DNA of 64,000 bases. It comes from an uncultured Myxococcales bacterium (GTDB lineage Bacteria > Myxococcota_A > UBA9042). The translations under genes and the position numbers were made by a program. The notes below the pieces were generated by a model. That model was not told the DNA's origin. It saw nothing but the letters and a program-made list of their open reading frames with translations, and made no database searches. Shown piece after piece: positions 7,968 through 18,014 of this stretch. Location of the stretch: positions 16,224-80,223 of the forward strand of contig CAIXGW010000251.1 of NCBI GenBank assembly GCA_903919145.1, written 5' to 3'. Each line of letters opens with the position of its first letter. Within the stretch, counting starts at the first letter, position 1.

Positions 7968-10634
7968 ATGACGGATCGCACACAAGTCAGGCAGAAAGCG
8001 ACAGCGTGGACCCTGGCACTGGGTCTAGCTGCGCTGGTCGGTACAGCGGCGTGTTCTGAGGAAGAGGCAGCAAAGCCGGATACCTCAAATACAGACGTCC
8101 ATTCAGACGCCATGGCCGACACGACCGCCGACGTTGCCGCCGACGCCACCGCAACCGCCGATGTCGCCAGCGCAGACGTGGCGGACGCTCAAGCGGTCGA
8201 CACCTACAGTTGGGCCCCCAAGAAATACAAGGCCTCGATCCGCTGGACCAGCTACGGCATCCCGCACATCCAAGGCGCCACCTTGGGCGACGCCGCCTTT
8301 GGCCAGGGCTACGCGTTTGCCAAGGAAAATCTCTGTACGCTGGCCGACCAGATCGTCAAAGTGCGCTCGCAGCGCAGCAAGTACTTTGGCCCCGGCGCGG
8401 CCGACATCCACGTCGAGAGCGACTTTGGCTACCACGCTCTGCGGGTGATGCACTACGCCCACACGGCCTGGCAGTCGGGCAAAATGAGCCCAGAAAGCAA
8501 GGAAGCTCTTGAGGGTTACGCCGCCGGCTTCAACCACCGGATGCAAGAAGCTGGGCCCAGCGGCTGGCCCACCGCGTGCAAGAACGCCAAGTGGGTGACC
8601 CCGGTGCAGCCCGTTGAGCTGCTGGCCTATTACCACGACTTGGCGCTGCTGGCCTCTGGACGCAACCTCAAGAAGTACCTGGCCTTCACTGCGGTGCCAG
8701 AGAAGACTACGGGTGCCGTAGCGCCGCTGCTGCTGCCCAAGGGCATGGAAGCGCCGCAGAGTTTTGAGCAGTGGTGCGACACGGACGCACGCTTGGCCGA
8801 AGCCACCAGCGAGTTCAAGGAGATGCGCGAACACACCCTTGGCAGCAATGGCTGGGGCGTGGGCGCAGAGAAGAGCGAGAGCGGCCAGGGCCTGGTGGTC
8901 GGCAACCCGCACTTTCCGTGGTTTGGCGAATTGCGCTTGTGGGAGTCGCACTTGACCGTGCCCGGTGTGCTGGACGTGCAGGGCGCCACCCTGTCGGGCG
9001 TGCCGCTGGTGCTGATTGGCCACAACCAGCACCTGGCGTTTACGGCTACGGTTTCCGCCTCGACCAAGTTCACGGTCTACAAGATGGCGCTGGACCCCGC
9101 CGACCCCACGGCTTATGTGATCGATGGCAAGTCGCAGAAGATGACTTCGCACCAGGCATCGGTGGAGATCCTGCAGCCCGACGGCAAGATCAAGAGCGAA
9201 ACCCGCACCTTCTGGCGCACCCACTTCGGTCCCATCGCGGTCATCGGAGGAATCGCCGAGTGGACGCCAGAGACCGCCTGGGCCCTGCGCGACGCCAATG
9301 AAGCGCACAGCACCATTCTTGAGCATTTCATGCGCGTCAACATGGCCAAGTCGGTGGCAGAGCTGCAAAAAGTCTGCGAGACGACCCAAGGCAACCCCTG
9401 GACCAACACCATGGCCGCTGACGACACCGGCGGCGCCTTCTACAGCGAGTCGCACAGCACGCCCAATCTGTCTGCCAAGACCATTGCGGAGTGGAAAGCC
9501 GGGGTCGACGGCGGCAACGCCATCACCAAGCTAGCCTGGGACAATGGCATGATCCTGCTCGACGGCGCTAAGGGCTACAACCAGTGGCAAGAGGAGCCAG
9601 GATCGCGCGCGCCAGGCCTCGTGCCGTTTGCCAAGACACCGCACCAGATCCGCCAGGACTACGTGCTCAACGCCAATGACTCGCACTGGCTGAGCAACGC
9701 CAGCGCACCTTTGGAGGGCTACCCCTTCCCGTACGGCCCGGAAAAGACGCTACGCTCGCACCGCACCCGCCTGAACCTGAGGATGATGACCGAGGCCGGC
9801 GGCGCGTCGGGCAGCGATGGCAAGTTCAGCGCCGAGGAGCTGCGAACCATGGTTCACAACGGCCGCGTCAACTCGGCGGAGACCTATCGCGCAGACCTGG
9901 TCGCGCGCTGCAAGCCCGGCACGGTGGTGCAGGCCGCCATCGACGGCGAAGCGTTGGCCGCTGTGGACTTGTCAGAGGCCTGCTCCGTCCTCGCTGCTTG
10001 GGACGGCACCTACTTGCCGACCAGCAAGGGCGCCGTGCTGTGGCGCGAATTCTGGGCTGCGCCAGACGGTCCCAGCCCATTTAGCTACAAGCCCTTTGAC
10101 GTGAAAGACCCGCTCAACACTCCGAGTGGGTTCAAACTTGCACCGGCTACTGGCGATGACCCCTACCTGCAGGTGCTGGCGCGCGGCGTGCTGGCGCTCA
10201 AGAAGGGCAGCCGATCGCTGGATGCCACCATCGGCGAGCTGCAGTACTCCATGAAGGGCGACCTGCGCATCAGCATCCCAGGCGCCACCCACAGCGAAGG
10301 CGCGTTCCAGGTCATCGCTGGCAGCCTGAGCAACAATGACACGCTGTTGCCCAAGATGCCCTTCCCTGCCTACGTGACCAAGAAGGCCTCGCCGCTGACC
10401 AAGGAAGGCTATCCGGTAGGCTACGGCAGCTCCTTTGTGATGGTGGTCGAGCTTGGCAAGACCGGCCCCAAGGGCCAGGCGATCATCACCTACAGCCAGT
10501 CGCCCGATCCGCAGTCGCCGAACTTTGCCGATCAGACCCAGCTGTTCAGCCAGCGCAAGTTCCGACCGATGCTGTGGACCGACGCCGAGATCGCCGCCGA
10601 CCCGGCCTACAAGGTTCAGGACGTCGCCAACTGA
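7968..10634 (+). CDS. Penicillin acylase family Ntn-hydrolase lipoprotein
   Basis: 888 residues; ATG 7968 follows GGGAGGAACGG. A signal peptide ends at Cys29 (VGTAAC, a slightly weak lipobox), followed by an Asp/Ala/Thr-rich linker to about residue 80, so the enzyme is probably lipid-anchored outside the cytoplasm. The alpha-chain region begins with IRWTSYGIPHIQG, matching the conserved R-YGVPHI element. The autoprocessing point is at GSNGW: Ser293 would become the N-terminal nucleophile of the beta chain. GNPHFPW follows about 25 residues later, as in PvdQ/QuiP-type acyl-homoserine-lactone acylases. The family hydrolyses N-acyl amides (beta-lactams, AHLs, lipopeptides); the substrate here is not determined. 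The length is near the family norm. It is a single gene, convergent with the radical SAM gene. Confidence 0.9.
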   Translation: MTDRTQVRQKATAWTLALGLAALVGTAACSEEEAAKPDTSNTDVHSDAMADTTADVAADATATADVASADVADAQAVDTYSWAPKKYKASIRWTSYGIPHIQGATLGDAAFGQGYAFAKENLCTLADQIVKVRSQRSKYFGPGAADIHVESDFGYHALRVMHYAHTAWQSGKMSPESKEALEGYAAGFNHRMQEAGPSGWPTACKNAKWVTPVQPVELLAYYHDLALLASGRNLKKYLAFTAVPEKTTGAVAPLLLPKGMEAPQSFEQWCDTDARLAEATSEFKEMREHTLGSNGWGVGAEKSESGQGLVVGNPHFPWFGELRLWESHLTVPGVLDVQGATLSGVPLVLIGHNQHLAFTATVSASTKFTVYKMALDPADPTAYVIDGKSQKMTSHQASVEILQPDGKIKSETRTFWRTHFGPIAVIGGIAEWTPETAWALRDANEAHSTILEHFMRVNMAKSVAELQKVCETTQGNPWTNTMAADDTGGAFYSESHSTPNLSAKTIAEWKAGVDGGNAITKLAWDNGMILLDGAKGYNQWQEEPGSRAPGLVPFAKTPHQIRQDYVLNANDSHWLSNASAPLEGYPFPYGPEKTLRSHRTRLNLRMMTEAGGASGSDGKFSAEELRTMVHNGRVNSAETYRADLVARCKPGTVVQAAIDGEALAAVDLSEACSVLAAWDGTYLPTSKGAVLWREFWAAPDGPSPFSYKPFDVKDPLNTPSGFKLAPATGDDPYLQVLARGVLALKKGSRSLDATIGELQYSMKGDLRISIPGATHSEGAFQVIAGSLSNNDTLLPKMPFPAYVTKKASPLTKEGYPVGYGSSFVMVVELGKTGPKGQAIITYSQSPDPQSPNFADQTQLFSQRKFRPMLWTDAEIAADPAYKVQDVAN

Positions 10635-10693
10635 GATCTGGCCGGTGACCTGGGGCCTGGCCGGTGGCGCAGGGCTGTGTGGGCGGCGCAGGC

Positions 10694-11488
10694 TCAGTCA
10701 TCCAGCCCGTCAGCAAAAACCCTAACAACCAAGCTCAGCTGATTGATCTGGTCGGCAACCTGCTGCATCGCCGCGGCACTGGCCGGCCGCAGCCCCTGTT
10801 CTATCGGCGGACGGGCCAGGGTGTACAGATCGACGCGCTGCGGCCTCATCTGCTGCAGCAGCTTCAAGTAGGCGGCGATCTCCTCTGGCAGAGTGTTGTC
10901 CACACTGCCCTGTACCAGCATGGTCTGGGCAATGGCGTTGCGAAGTTTTGCCGCCCACATAGGCACTTGTGCAACATCCAGCGCCTGCCAGGGCATGTTG
11001 AGCCGCTGGTACAGCGCCTGGCTACCGGCGTCTAGCTTGACCGCAACTTCATCCAGCTGGCCGCAAGCCTTGAGGATCTCTGGCCGCCCCAGCTCGGTGC
11101 CGCTGGTCAACAGCACAATGGGCGTTTGCGGGGCCAGCTGAGCCCGCAGCTGCAAAAGCACCTCCACCGCCTGGGGAAACTCGGGATGCAGCGTCGCCTC
11201 GCCGTTGCCAGACAGCACCCACGCCGCGATCGGCAGCGGCGCCGTGCGCACCGCGTGGGTGACTTCCAACTGCAAGCGCTGCAGGTCGGCAAACTCCACG
11301 TGGCGGTTGGGACCGCGCTCTGGGCCGATCTGGCAGTAGGTGCAGCGCAGCGGGCAGCGTTTCTCCCCCTGCGGAGACAGGTTGATCCCCAGGGTCACCC
11401 CATAGCGCCGTGACGGCACCGGGCCATAGACCGTGTGCGGGGCAAGCTCACTGTGCAGTTGCGGATCCATCGCCAAAACGCTCGCCAT
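10694..11488 (-). CDS. Radical SAM protein
   Basis: 264 residues from ATG 11488, which follows GGAGG with five bases of spacing; the frame stays open upstream but overlaps the divergent oxidoreductase gene, so a longer start is unlikely. The N-terminal part has GPVPSRRYGVTLGINL and then CPLRCTYCQ, the CxxxCxxC motif that binds the [4Fe-4S] cluster used to cleave S-adenosylmethionine. SGNGEATLHPEF corresponds to the GGEP-like SAM-binding element. The overall pattern (VPSRR, then the cluster motif, then SGNGEPTLHP) is that of short stand-alone radical SAM proteins annotated only as such. No auxiliary cluster domain or SPASM extension is visible. The reaction is unknown. Confidence 0.87.
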   Translation of the reverse strand: MASVLAMDPQLHSELAPHTVYGPVPSRRYGVTLGINLSPQGEKRCPLRCTYCQIGPERGPNRHVEFADLQRLQLEVTHAVRTAPLPIAAWVLSGNGEATLHPEFPQAVEVLLQLRAQLAPQTPIVLLTSGTELGRPEILKACGQLDEVAVKLDAGSQALYQRLNMPWQALDVAQVPMWAAKLRNAIAQTMLVQGSVDNTLPEEIAAYLKLLQQMRPQRVDLYTLARPPIEQGLRPASAAAMQQVADQINQLSLVVRVFADGLDD

Positions 11489-11623
11489 CGGGGCCTCCGC
11501 TGCCCACGGTAGCCGACGGCGGCGATCTTGACCACCCACCCCGCCTACCCGCGGCTGCGGCCGGGCTTTTCGCCAGGGCGCCGGCGTGCGACGATGCCCG
11601 CCTATCCCAGCCAGCGGAGCCCC

Positions 11624-13279
11624 ATGCACAGCCCGATTGAACACACCGCCCGGCGAGTGCGCAATCCCCTGCCAGAACAAGTAGATGTCGCGGTGGTCGG
11701 CTGTGGCCTTGGCGGTCTGCAGGCAGCGGCGCTGCTGGCCCGCGCCGGCCAGAAGGTCGCCTGCTTTGACTCGCACTACGTGGCCGGTGGATGCGCCACC
11801 ATGTTTGAGCGCGGCCGCGCCGACCAGCGCTTCCGCTTTGACGTCGGGTTGCACTACATCGGCGACTGCCACCCGGGTGGCGGCATCCCCAAGCTGCTGG
11901 GCAACGCCGGCATCGCCGACATTGAGTACGCCCCTATGGATCCAGATGGTTTTGACACCCTGGTTTTTCCGGGGCTGCGCTTTGCCGTGCCGGCCGGCCT
12001 GCAGCGCTACCGCGACCGGCTGGTAGAGGTGTTTCCGGCCGAAACGCGCGGCATTGACCGCTACATCCGCTTCTTGAGCGAGGTCGAGCAGGCCATCCAA
12101 AAGCTCGACGGCCCCGGCAAGAAGGTCGGCTTTGGCGCAGCGCTGCACGTGCTGCTCCACGGCCGGCTGCTGGCCCGCTATCAGCACGCCACGGTGCAAA
12201 GGGTGCTGGACGACTGCACCCGCGACCGGCGCCTGCAGGCAGTTCTGCTTGGAGAGTCAGGCGATTACGCGGTCGCTCCGTCTCGCGCATCGGCGCTGCT
12301 GCATGCCGGGCTGATGCTGCACTACCTGCGCGGCGCCTGGTATCCGGTCGGTGGCGGCCAGGTTCCGGCAGACAGGCTGGCCGATCAAATCGAAGCCCAC
12401 GGCGGCACCATCCACCTGCGCGCTGGCATCGAGCGGATTGTGGTGGAAAACGGCCGGGCCGCCGGGGTAGTGGTAGAGGCCGACGGCAAGCGCCCCGCCC
12501 ATACCGTCCGCGCCAACGTGGTCCTCTCCAACGCCGACATCAAGAAGACTTTTTTGGAGTTGGTGGGCCCAGAGCACCTGCCCAGCGCCATGGTGACCCG
12601 CGCCCAAGAGTGGCAGATGGGTGGGGCGCTGTGGATGACCTATCTGGGCATCCAGGGCTCCTTGGAAAGCGGCGGCGATCGTTCGACCAACTACTGGCAA
12701 TTTGATAGTTTTGACATGGAGGCGTTCTACCGCGCCGCCAACTCCCCGCAAGCGACGCGCGACTATCGCCCGGGCGGCGCCTACATCACCAGCGCATCTG
12801 CCAAAGATCCAGGGACTTTGGGCCACGCCCCCGCCGGCCACAGCGCCGTAGAGGTCATGGCCCTGGTGCCGTCAGCCCTGGGCAGCTGGGGCATCACCGC
12901 CCAGGAGCTGCACAGCGGCCAGTACCGCAAGAACCCCGCCTATATCCAGCGCAAGCTCGAGCTGGAAGAAGACATGATCGCCAGGCTGGAAGCGCTGTTT
13001 CCGGGGGTGCGCCAGCGCATTGTCCTGCGCGAGTCCGCGACCCCGGTCACCCACAGCCGCTACACCCGCGCCAGCGACGGCACCGGCTACGGCCTGGCCG
13101 CCACCCCCGCGCAATTCCAGCGCGGCCGCCCAGGCTACCGCGGCCCTCTGCCCGGCCTGTACCTGGCTGGCGGCTCGACCCGCTCTGGTCACGGCGTGTT
13201 TGGCGCGCTCACCTCGGGGCAGCGCTCGGCAGAGCGCATCGCCGCCGACCTGGGCCTGCGCCTCGCTCCAGGGGCCTAG
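11624..13279 (+). CDS. FAD-dependent oxidoreductase, CrtI / phytoene desaturase-retinol saturase type
   Basis: 551 residues. ATG 11624 is preceded by GCGGAG with four bases of spacing; more upstream in-frame starts lack a site. Residues 22-45 form the FAD-binding Rossmann strand with GxGxxG (G26, G28, G31), followed by an acidic residue at the strand-2 end. Further conserved points are VAGGCATMFERG, DVGLHYIGD and the middle helix-rich substrate region. Near the C-terminus PGLYLAGGSTRSGHGVFGAL is the second FAD-contacting motif. This is the layout of carotenoid desaturases/isomerases and retinol saturases. No other carotenoid genes are nearby, so the physiological substrate is uncertain. It is divergent from the radical SAM gene and convergent with the RNase gene. 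Confidence 0.86.
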   Translation: MHSPIEHTARRVRNPLPEQVDVAVVGCGLGGLQAAALLARAGQKVACFDSHYVAGGCATMFERGRADQRFRFDVGLHYIGDCHPGGGIPKLLGNAGIADIEYAPMDPDGFDTLVFPGLRFAVPAGLQRYRDRLVEVFPAETRGIDRYIRFLSEVEQAIQKLDGPGKKVGFGAALHVLLHGRLLARYQHATVQRVLDDCTRDRRLQAVLLGESGDYAVAPSRASALLHAGLMLHYLRGAWYPVGGGQVPADRLADQIEAHGGTIHLRAGIERIVVENGRAAGVVVEADGKRPAHTVRANVVLSNADIKKTFLELVGPEHLPSAMVTRAQEWQMGGALWMTYLGIQGSLESGGDRSTNYWQFDSFDMEAFYRAANSPQATRDYRPGGAYITSASAKDPGTLGHAPAGHSAVEVMALVPSALGSWGITAQELHSGQYRKNPAYIQRKLELEEDMIARLEALFPGVRQRIVLRESATPVTHSRYTRASDGTGYGLAATPAQFQRGRPGYRGPLPGLYLAGGSTRSGHGVFGALTSGQRSAERIAADLGLRLAPGA

Positions 13280-13343
13280 CTCCACACAAAACTGCCAATT
13301 CTTCATGAAGATAACAAAGCCCTGGGCAATGTCAGAGAGACAC

Positions 13344-13411
13344 GGCTGGGTCTTTGGCAGGGCTGGGTTTGGGGCAGGGCTGGGTCTGTGGCAGGGCTGG
13401 GTCTGCGGCAG
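13344..13411. repeat. Four 17-bp tandem repeats between convergent genes
   Basis: Four exact-length 17-base units lie at 13344-13360, 13361-13377, 13378-13394 and 13395-13411. Each fits GGCTGGGTYTKBGGCAG, and a partial unit (GGCTCAGGG) follows. They fill most of the 141-bp gap between the stops of the oxidoreductase and RNase E/G genes. The units differ at only a few internal positions, so this looks like a minisatellite formed by slippage. No coding role is apparent. Confidence 0.9.
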
Positions 13412-13420
13412 GGCTCAGGG

Positions 13421-14968
13421 CTAGCCGCCAGCCAGGACCCGCACATCGCCAGAGAGCCGCGGCGTCTCCAGGATTTCCAGCTTGACGCTGTACTCCTTCT
13501 CTAGCGCCGCCAGCGGCTCGGCCAGCTGGTCCTTGAGGATGGCGGCAACCCGCGGCGGCGCCTGGATCTTGAGCACCGGCGAGTGCACGCCGGTGGCGCG
13601 CAGCGCGGCGCGGACCCGCCCCAGAGTCTCTAGCGCCAGGTCCGCCGCGGCGCGGACGTGGCCGCGGGCATGGCAGGCGGGGCACGGCTCGGTCAACCGC
13701 TCGTAGATGCTCTCTCTGGTGCGCTTGCGGGTCAGCTGCACGGTGCCAAATTCGCTGACGCGGCCGAGCCGAATCCGCGCCCGGTCGCGGGCCAGAGCTT
13801 CGCCAAAGCCTTGCTCCAGGGCTCGGCGGTCTTCGCTGCGCTTGAGATCGACAAAGTCGACCACCACCAGGCCACCGATGTTGCGCAGCCGAAGCTCGCG
13901 GGCAATCGCTGACGCCGCCTCAAGATTCAGCGCCAGCATCGCCGCATCCAGCGACCCCGCCCCCAGCTGCTTGCCCGAGTTGACGTCGATGACCGTCATC
14001 GCCTCGGTGCGCTCGATCACCAGCTCGCCACCAGAGGGCAGCGACACCCGCGGCTCGGTGGCTTGCTTGACCCAGCGATCCAAGCCAAAAAACGGGAACA
14101 TCGGCGTGACCGAGGTGTGCAGCCTGACCTCGGGCTGGCTCTCTGGGTGAAACCTCCGCACAAAAGTCTGCACGCGGTCCTGATCCGCCGGGTCGTCAAT
14201 CCACACGGTCTTGGTGGCGGGCCCCACCATGTCTCGCAGCACCCTCAGCGTCAGATCCAGGTCGTCAAAGATGAAAGAGGGCCCAGAGGCCGCCTCATAG
14301 CGGGTTTGGATGTCGGCCCACTGGCGCGCCAGAAAGCTAACATCGTCGGCCACTTCCTGCTCAGTGGCCCCCTCTCCGACGGTGCGCACGATCGCGCCGC
14401 TGCCGGCAGGCAGGTGCTTTTTGACAATGGCCTCCAGCCGCGCCCGCTCCGCCGGATCGTCGATCATTTTGGAGACACCGACGTGCGGATCGCGGGCCAG
14501 GAACACGGCATTGCGGCCTGGCAGCGAGATAAACGTGGTGACCCGCGGGCCCTTCTTGCCCACCGGCTCGCGCACTACCTGCACCATCAGATGCTGGCCA
14601 GCCCTGAGCAATTCCTCGATCGGCTGGGCGGACTTGCGGGCGCGGTTGCCGTCATCGTCCGCTTCACCGTCGGCCACGCCGGCCGGCGTCCACACGTCGC
14701 TGGCGTGCAGCAGCGCGGCTCGCGACAGGCCGATCTCGACAAAGGCCGCGTCCATGCTGGGAATGATCCGTTGAACCTTGCCGCGGTAGATGTTGCCAGA
14801 CAGGCCGCGGCCGGTCGTGCGCTCGACCTGCAGCTCCACTACGGCATCGCCCTGCTGCAGGGCCACCCGCGTTTCTTCAGGAGAAGACTGGATATACAGC
14901 GTCTCTACCTCGGCGCGCTTGCGCGGGGCGGCTGCGGGCTCTTGGCTGGCTTCTGCTACCTCTGACAT
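13421..14968 (-). CDS. rng: Ribonuclease E/G family endoribonuclease
   Basis: 515 residues from ATG 14968, which has GGAGGA upstream; the length is close to RNase G and lacks the long degradosome tail of RNase E. After an acidic/Ala-rich leader comes the S1-like RNA-binding region (GNIYRGKVQRIIPSMDAAFVEIG split around residues 55-80). The catalytic DNase I-like part contains MTVIDVNSGK at about residue 326 and VVDFVDLK at about 368. Their Asp residues correspond to the two Mg-binding catalytic aspartates. EPCPACHARG at about 427 holds the CPxC Zn-link that joins subunits into dimers. It would process 5S/16S rRNA and decay mRNA with 5'-monophosphate ends. The symbol reflects length and architecture. 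Confidence 0.92.
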   Translation of the reverse strand: MSEVAEASQEPAAAPRKRAEVETLYIQSSPEETRVALQQGDAVVELQVERTTGRGLSGNIYRGKVQRIIPSMDAAFVEIGLSRAALLHASDVWTPAGVADGEADDDGNRARKSAQPIEELLRAGQHLMVQVVREPVGKKGPRVTTFISLPGRNAVFLARDPHVGVSKMIDDPAERARLEAIVKKHLPAGSGAIVRTVGEGATEQEVADDVSFLARQWADIQTRYEAASGPSFIFDDLDLTLRVLRDMVGPATKTVWIDDPADQDRVQTFVRRFHPESQPEVRLHTSVTPMFPFFGLDRWVKQATEPRVSLPSGGELVIERTEAMTVIDVNSGKQLGAGSLDAAMLALNLEAASAIARELRLRNIGGLVVVDFVDLKRSEDRRALEQGFGEALARDRARIRLGRVSEFGTVQLTRKRTRESIYERLTEPCPACHARGHVRAAADLALETLGRVRAALRATGVHSPVLKIQAPPRVAAILKDQLAEPLAALEKEYSVKLEILETPRLSGDVRVLAGG

Positions 14969-15194
14969 CCGTCCTCCGCCCAGCGCGACCGCCCCTGCAG
15001 GGCAAGGTGCAGCGGCACGCCGCGAGAGCGCACCATAGCACGGATGCGCCGATGGCGCGTGGTCTGGAGCTGTGGTCAGACCCGCCAAAAAGACCGCCGC
15101 CCCGCAAGGCGAACCCTGCGAGGCGGCGGTTGGGCTTGTAAATGCCCGCGTTCTGGCGGCCGAACTCCGCGAGGAGCTCGGTCAGCTCAGAGGC

Positions 15195-17747
15195 TTACTT
15201 GCAGATCGGCGTGCACACCTTGTTGCCGGTGGCCTTGCCGTACAGATCCTTGGAGTCCTCGCACTTGCCGCCGCCATCGGTCTTGGCGCAGTCGGCGTCG
15301 GTGGAGCAGGCCGGAGCGCAGCTGCCGTTCTTGGCCTTGGAATCGCTCCAGGTGCACTTGTAGTTGCCCGAGCACTGGAAGTCATAGGCGCACGGGATGC
15401 AGGACTTCTTCTTGAGGCACATCGGCGCAAAGCCGGCCATCGCCTCATCTTTGCGGGCGACCACCTGGTGCTTGGTGTCGCAGAACATGCTGTCGTTGCT
15501 GCCGCAGGCGGCGTCACTCTTGCACAGCTGCGAGCAGTAGCCCTTGCCGGTGGTCGAGTCGGGCATGCACATGCCGCTGGCGCACTCTTCCGGGTCGGTG
15601 TCGCCGGGGTTGGGGTTGCAGGACTCGCCGACCTTCTTGGAAGGAGCGGTGGTCGCCTGGCCCTTGACGTCGATGCAGCGGAACTCGACCTTGGCCGGCT
15701 TGTCAGCGCCGGTGGCGATGGCAAACGGCGCGCAGGACTCGGTGGCCGAGGCGCACTTGAAGTCGCTGCTGCAGTCGGCGAGCGAAGACACCGAGTTGAC
15801 CAGCAGGCACAGCGGCACGTAGACGTTGTCTAGCGGGTCGGGGGTCGCGTTGTTGCCGTACAGCAAAGAGCGGCAGATGGTCTTGTACTTCTGACCCTGG
15901 GCAATCTCGACGGCCACTTCGCTGGGGCAGTCGCTCTTGGCGCCGCAGGTGTCCGCGCACCAGCCGGGGGTGGCCTTGCCGTCCTGGGTGCCGGTGCCCA
16001 GGCAGAAGCCAGACAGGCAGGTCTTGGCAACGGCGGAGCCACAGGCGGCGCCCATGCCGGCCTGCTTGTCCGAAGGCTCAATGCACTGGCCCTGCAGGGT
16101 GTACTTGCCAGTCATGGTGGTGGGGTTGGGCAGCTCCACTTCCAGCACGCGGCAGTAGGTCGCCTTGCCGGTGGTGCACTGGGGCGAGCCGGCGCAGTTG
16201 CCAGCGGCACCGGGCATCGGCGAGCAAACCTTCAGGGCGCTGAACACGTCGTCGATGTCGTCCTGCGGATCGGAGGTGTCGAGCGGAATCTCGACCACGC
16301 CGCACTTCATGCCGGCGGCGCAGTTCTTGTCGTCCAGGCAGTGGTTGCCGCAAACGCCGTTCATGCACCAGTACTTGTTCTCGCACATCGGCACGGTGGT
16401 GTCGGCGTCATTGGGGAACTCGTCGCAGGCTTCGCCCTTCTTGGAGGTGCCAGGGGCCTTCTTGACGCAGGACGACTCGTTCCAGCCCGGCATCTTGATC
16501 TTGGTCGGGTCGGTCGGATCCGGGTCGCCGTCCTGGCTCTTGACGCCGTTGTAGCCGCTCAAGCAGTAGTAGGTCGGATCCTTGCAGTCCTCGTCGAGGT
16601 AGCACGGCTTGGGCAGGCACACGTTGACGGCCGGGTTGTCGGCGCCAAAGAACTTCTGGTCCTTCTTGCAGTAGAACGCCGAGCAGTCGGTGTCGCTGGC
16701 GCAGGCGGTGCCGTTGTTGCTGCACTTGCCGGCCTGGCAGGCGCCGGGGGCGGTGTTGCAGTCGCTGTCAGCCTTGCAGAAGTCGACGCAGCCTACGCCC
16801 AAGCACAGGTTGTTCTTGCAGGTCGACAGCGGGCCGCCGGCGATGTTGTCATTGCAGTACGCGCCGACCGTCTGGCCAGCCTTGCCGTCCGCCTCTTTGT
16901 ACGGAGGCATGCAGGTCAGGGCGTACACGCCGCGGATGTACTTGTAACCACAGACTTCGCCGCCCTTGCAGTCGGCGTTGGCCTTGCACGGGGCAAAGGT
17001 GGTGCCGGGGGTGCAGCGGTAGACCTGCTGGGCCGAAGCGGCGCTCAGCAGCTGTACGCACTTGAACTGGTTGCCGGCGGGGCCGTCCATAAAGCCTTCG
17101 CACTCCGAAGCGGCTTCCGGGTCCTCAATGCCGTCGCCGCCGCTCTGAGAGGCGCCGGTGGCGTTGTTCTTGCTGTCGGCGGCGATGTTGCACTGCTTGG
17201 TGCACACGCCGAGCCAGCACATGCTGGAGTCGCACTGGTCATCCAGGCACTGCAGGTAGGCATTGACGGTGGCCTGGGGAGCGTTGTTGGGCGGCTCGAT
17301 GCAGTCTTTGTTGGGACCGCAGGCTTCGCCCAGCTTCTTCTTGGCGGGGCCAACGACCTTGGCGATGCACTTGTTCTTGGTGGCGCCGGTCTTGGTGTCG
17401 CAGATCTTGTCGGTCGGGCAGCCGCCGCAGGACTGCGGGCAGCCGGCGACAAAGCCGCACTCTGCGCCCTTGTCTTTGCAGCACTGGTTGGTGCCGCCGG
17501 TGTCGACGGTGCCGGCGTCGGTGCCAACGGCCGCGTCGGTGCCGGCAAAGCTATCGCCGGCAGTGGTATCGGCCTTGGTGTCGCCAACGCCTGTGCTATC
17601 GCCGCTACCGGTGGTGTCGGCGGGGGCGGCCGTGGAGCCGCTGGTGCCGCTGGTGCCACACGCCGACAGGACGAGCAAGCTGAGGGTCGCCAGTGCGGTA
17701 CACAGCCGCGCTGTTCCGGATCGAACTGTAGCGAATCGCAAATTCAT
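15195..17747 (-). CDS. Large Cys-rich lipoprotein
   Basis: 850 residues from ATG 17747, with GGAG ten bases upstream. The signal peptide ends LSAC, predicting lipidation at Cys30, followed by a Thr/Asp/Gly/Ala linker rich in DTT and GTD steps to about residue 95. The rest is rich in cysteine, with many short modules of the type CxxDxDCxxGxxC (for example CKADSDC, CYLDEDC, CLDDKNC, CKSDAAC, CSTDADC), each likely a small disulfide knot. No catalytic motif or transmembrane helix other than the signal is seen. It is similar in design to the lipoproteins at 3680-5626 and 30036-37349 but uses a different module type. A surface or periplasmic structural/adhesive role is an inference. It is probably monocistronic. 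Confidence 0.78.
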   Translation of the reverse strand: MNLRFATVRSGTARLCTALATLSLLVLSACGTSGTSGSTAAPADTTGSGDSTGVGDTKADTTAGDSFAGTDAAVGTDAGTVDTGGTNQCCKDKGAECGFVAGCPQSCGGCPTDKICDTKTGATKNKCIAKVVGPAKKKLGEACGPNKDCIEPPNNAPQATVNAYLQCLDDQCDSSMCWLGVCTKQCNIAADSKNNATGASQSGGDGIEDPEAASECEGFMDGPAGNQFKCVQLLSAASAQQVYRCTPGTTFAPCKANADCKGGEVCGYKYIRGVYALTCMPPYKEADGKAGQTVGAYCNDNIAGGPLSTCKNNLCLGVGCVDFCKADSDCNTAPGACQAGKCSNNGTACASDTDCSAFYCKKDQKFFGADNPAVNVCLPKPCYLDEDCKDPTYYCLSGYNGVKSQDGDPDPTDPTKIKMPGWNESSCVKKAPGTSKKGEACDEFPNDADTTVPMCENKYWCMNGVCGNHCLDDKNCAAGMKCGVVEIPLDTSDPQDDIDDVFSALKVCSPMPGAAGNCAGSPQCTTGKATYCRVLEVELPNPTTMTGKYTLQGQCIEPSDKQAGMGAACGSAVAKTCLSGFCLGTGTQDGKATPGWCADTCGAKSDCPSEVAVEIAQGQKYKTICRSLLYGNNATPDPLDNVYVPLCLLVNSVSSLADCSSDFKCASATESCAPFAIATGADKPAKVEFRCIDVKGQATTAPSKKVGESCNPNPGDTDPEECASGMCMPDSTTGKGYCSQLCKSDAACGSNDSMFCDTKHQVVARKDEAMAGFAPMCLKKKSCIPCAYDFQCSGNYKCTWSDSKAKNGSCAPACSTDADCAKTDGGGKCEDSKDLYGKATGNKVCTPICK

Positions 17748-18014
17748 GGGCAGGGACTCCGACGGCAAGGCTTTGGCGGAACTCGGACACCATCTTGGTT
17801 GCCGAATGCGAACCGCTCGACTCCTTTCGACCCCAGCGCCTGCATCAAAGCCAGAGCACAAGGCCAAAAGCTAAAAAAGTGTAGAGCAGAGCCGCACCGC
17901 CGTCAAGCCAGACCGACAGTGCGTGCGCGGGCATGGACCGCATCGACCGCAGAGCGTCGTGGCCCAGCCATTGAGTCGCTTGGCGCCACGGCTCTGCGAA
18001 GGGGCGGCGCCCCG

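Noticed and set aside
8103..9455. A 450-codon minus-strand frame opposite the acylase gene
   Set aside because: No domain and no ribosome site; the plus frame has the Ntn-hydrolase motifs.
11489..12199. Upstream extension of the radical SAM frame
   Set aside because: It would run antisense through the oxidoreductase gene; ATG 11488 has a good ribosome site and a normal family N-terminus.
13344..13411. Possible CRISPR array
   Set aside because: The 17-bp units are directly adjacent with no spacers, so this is a tandem repeat.
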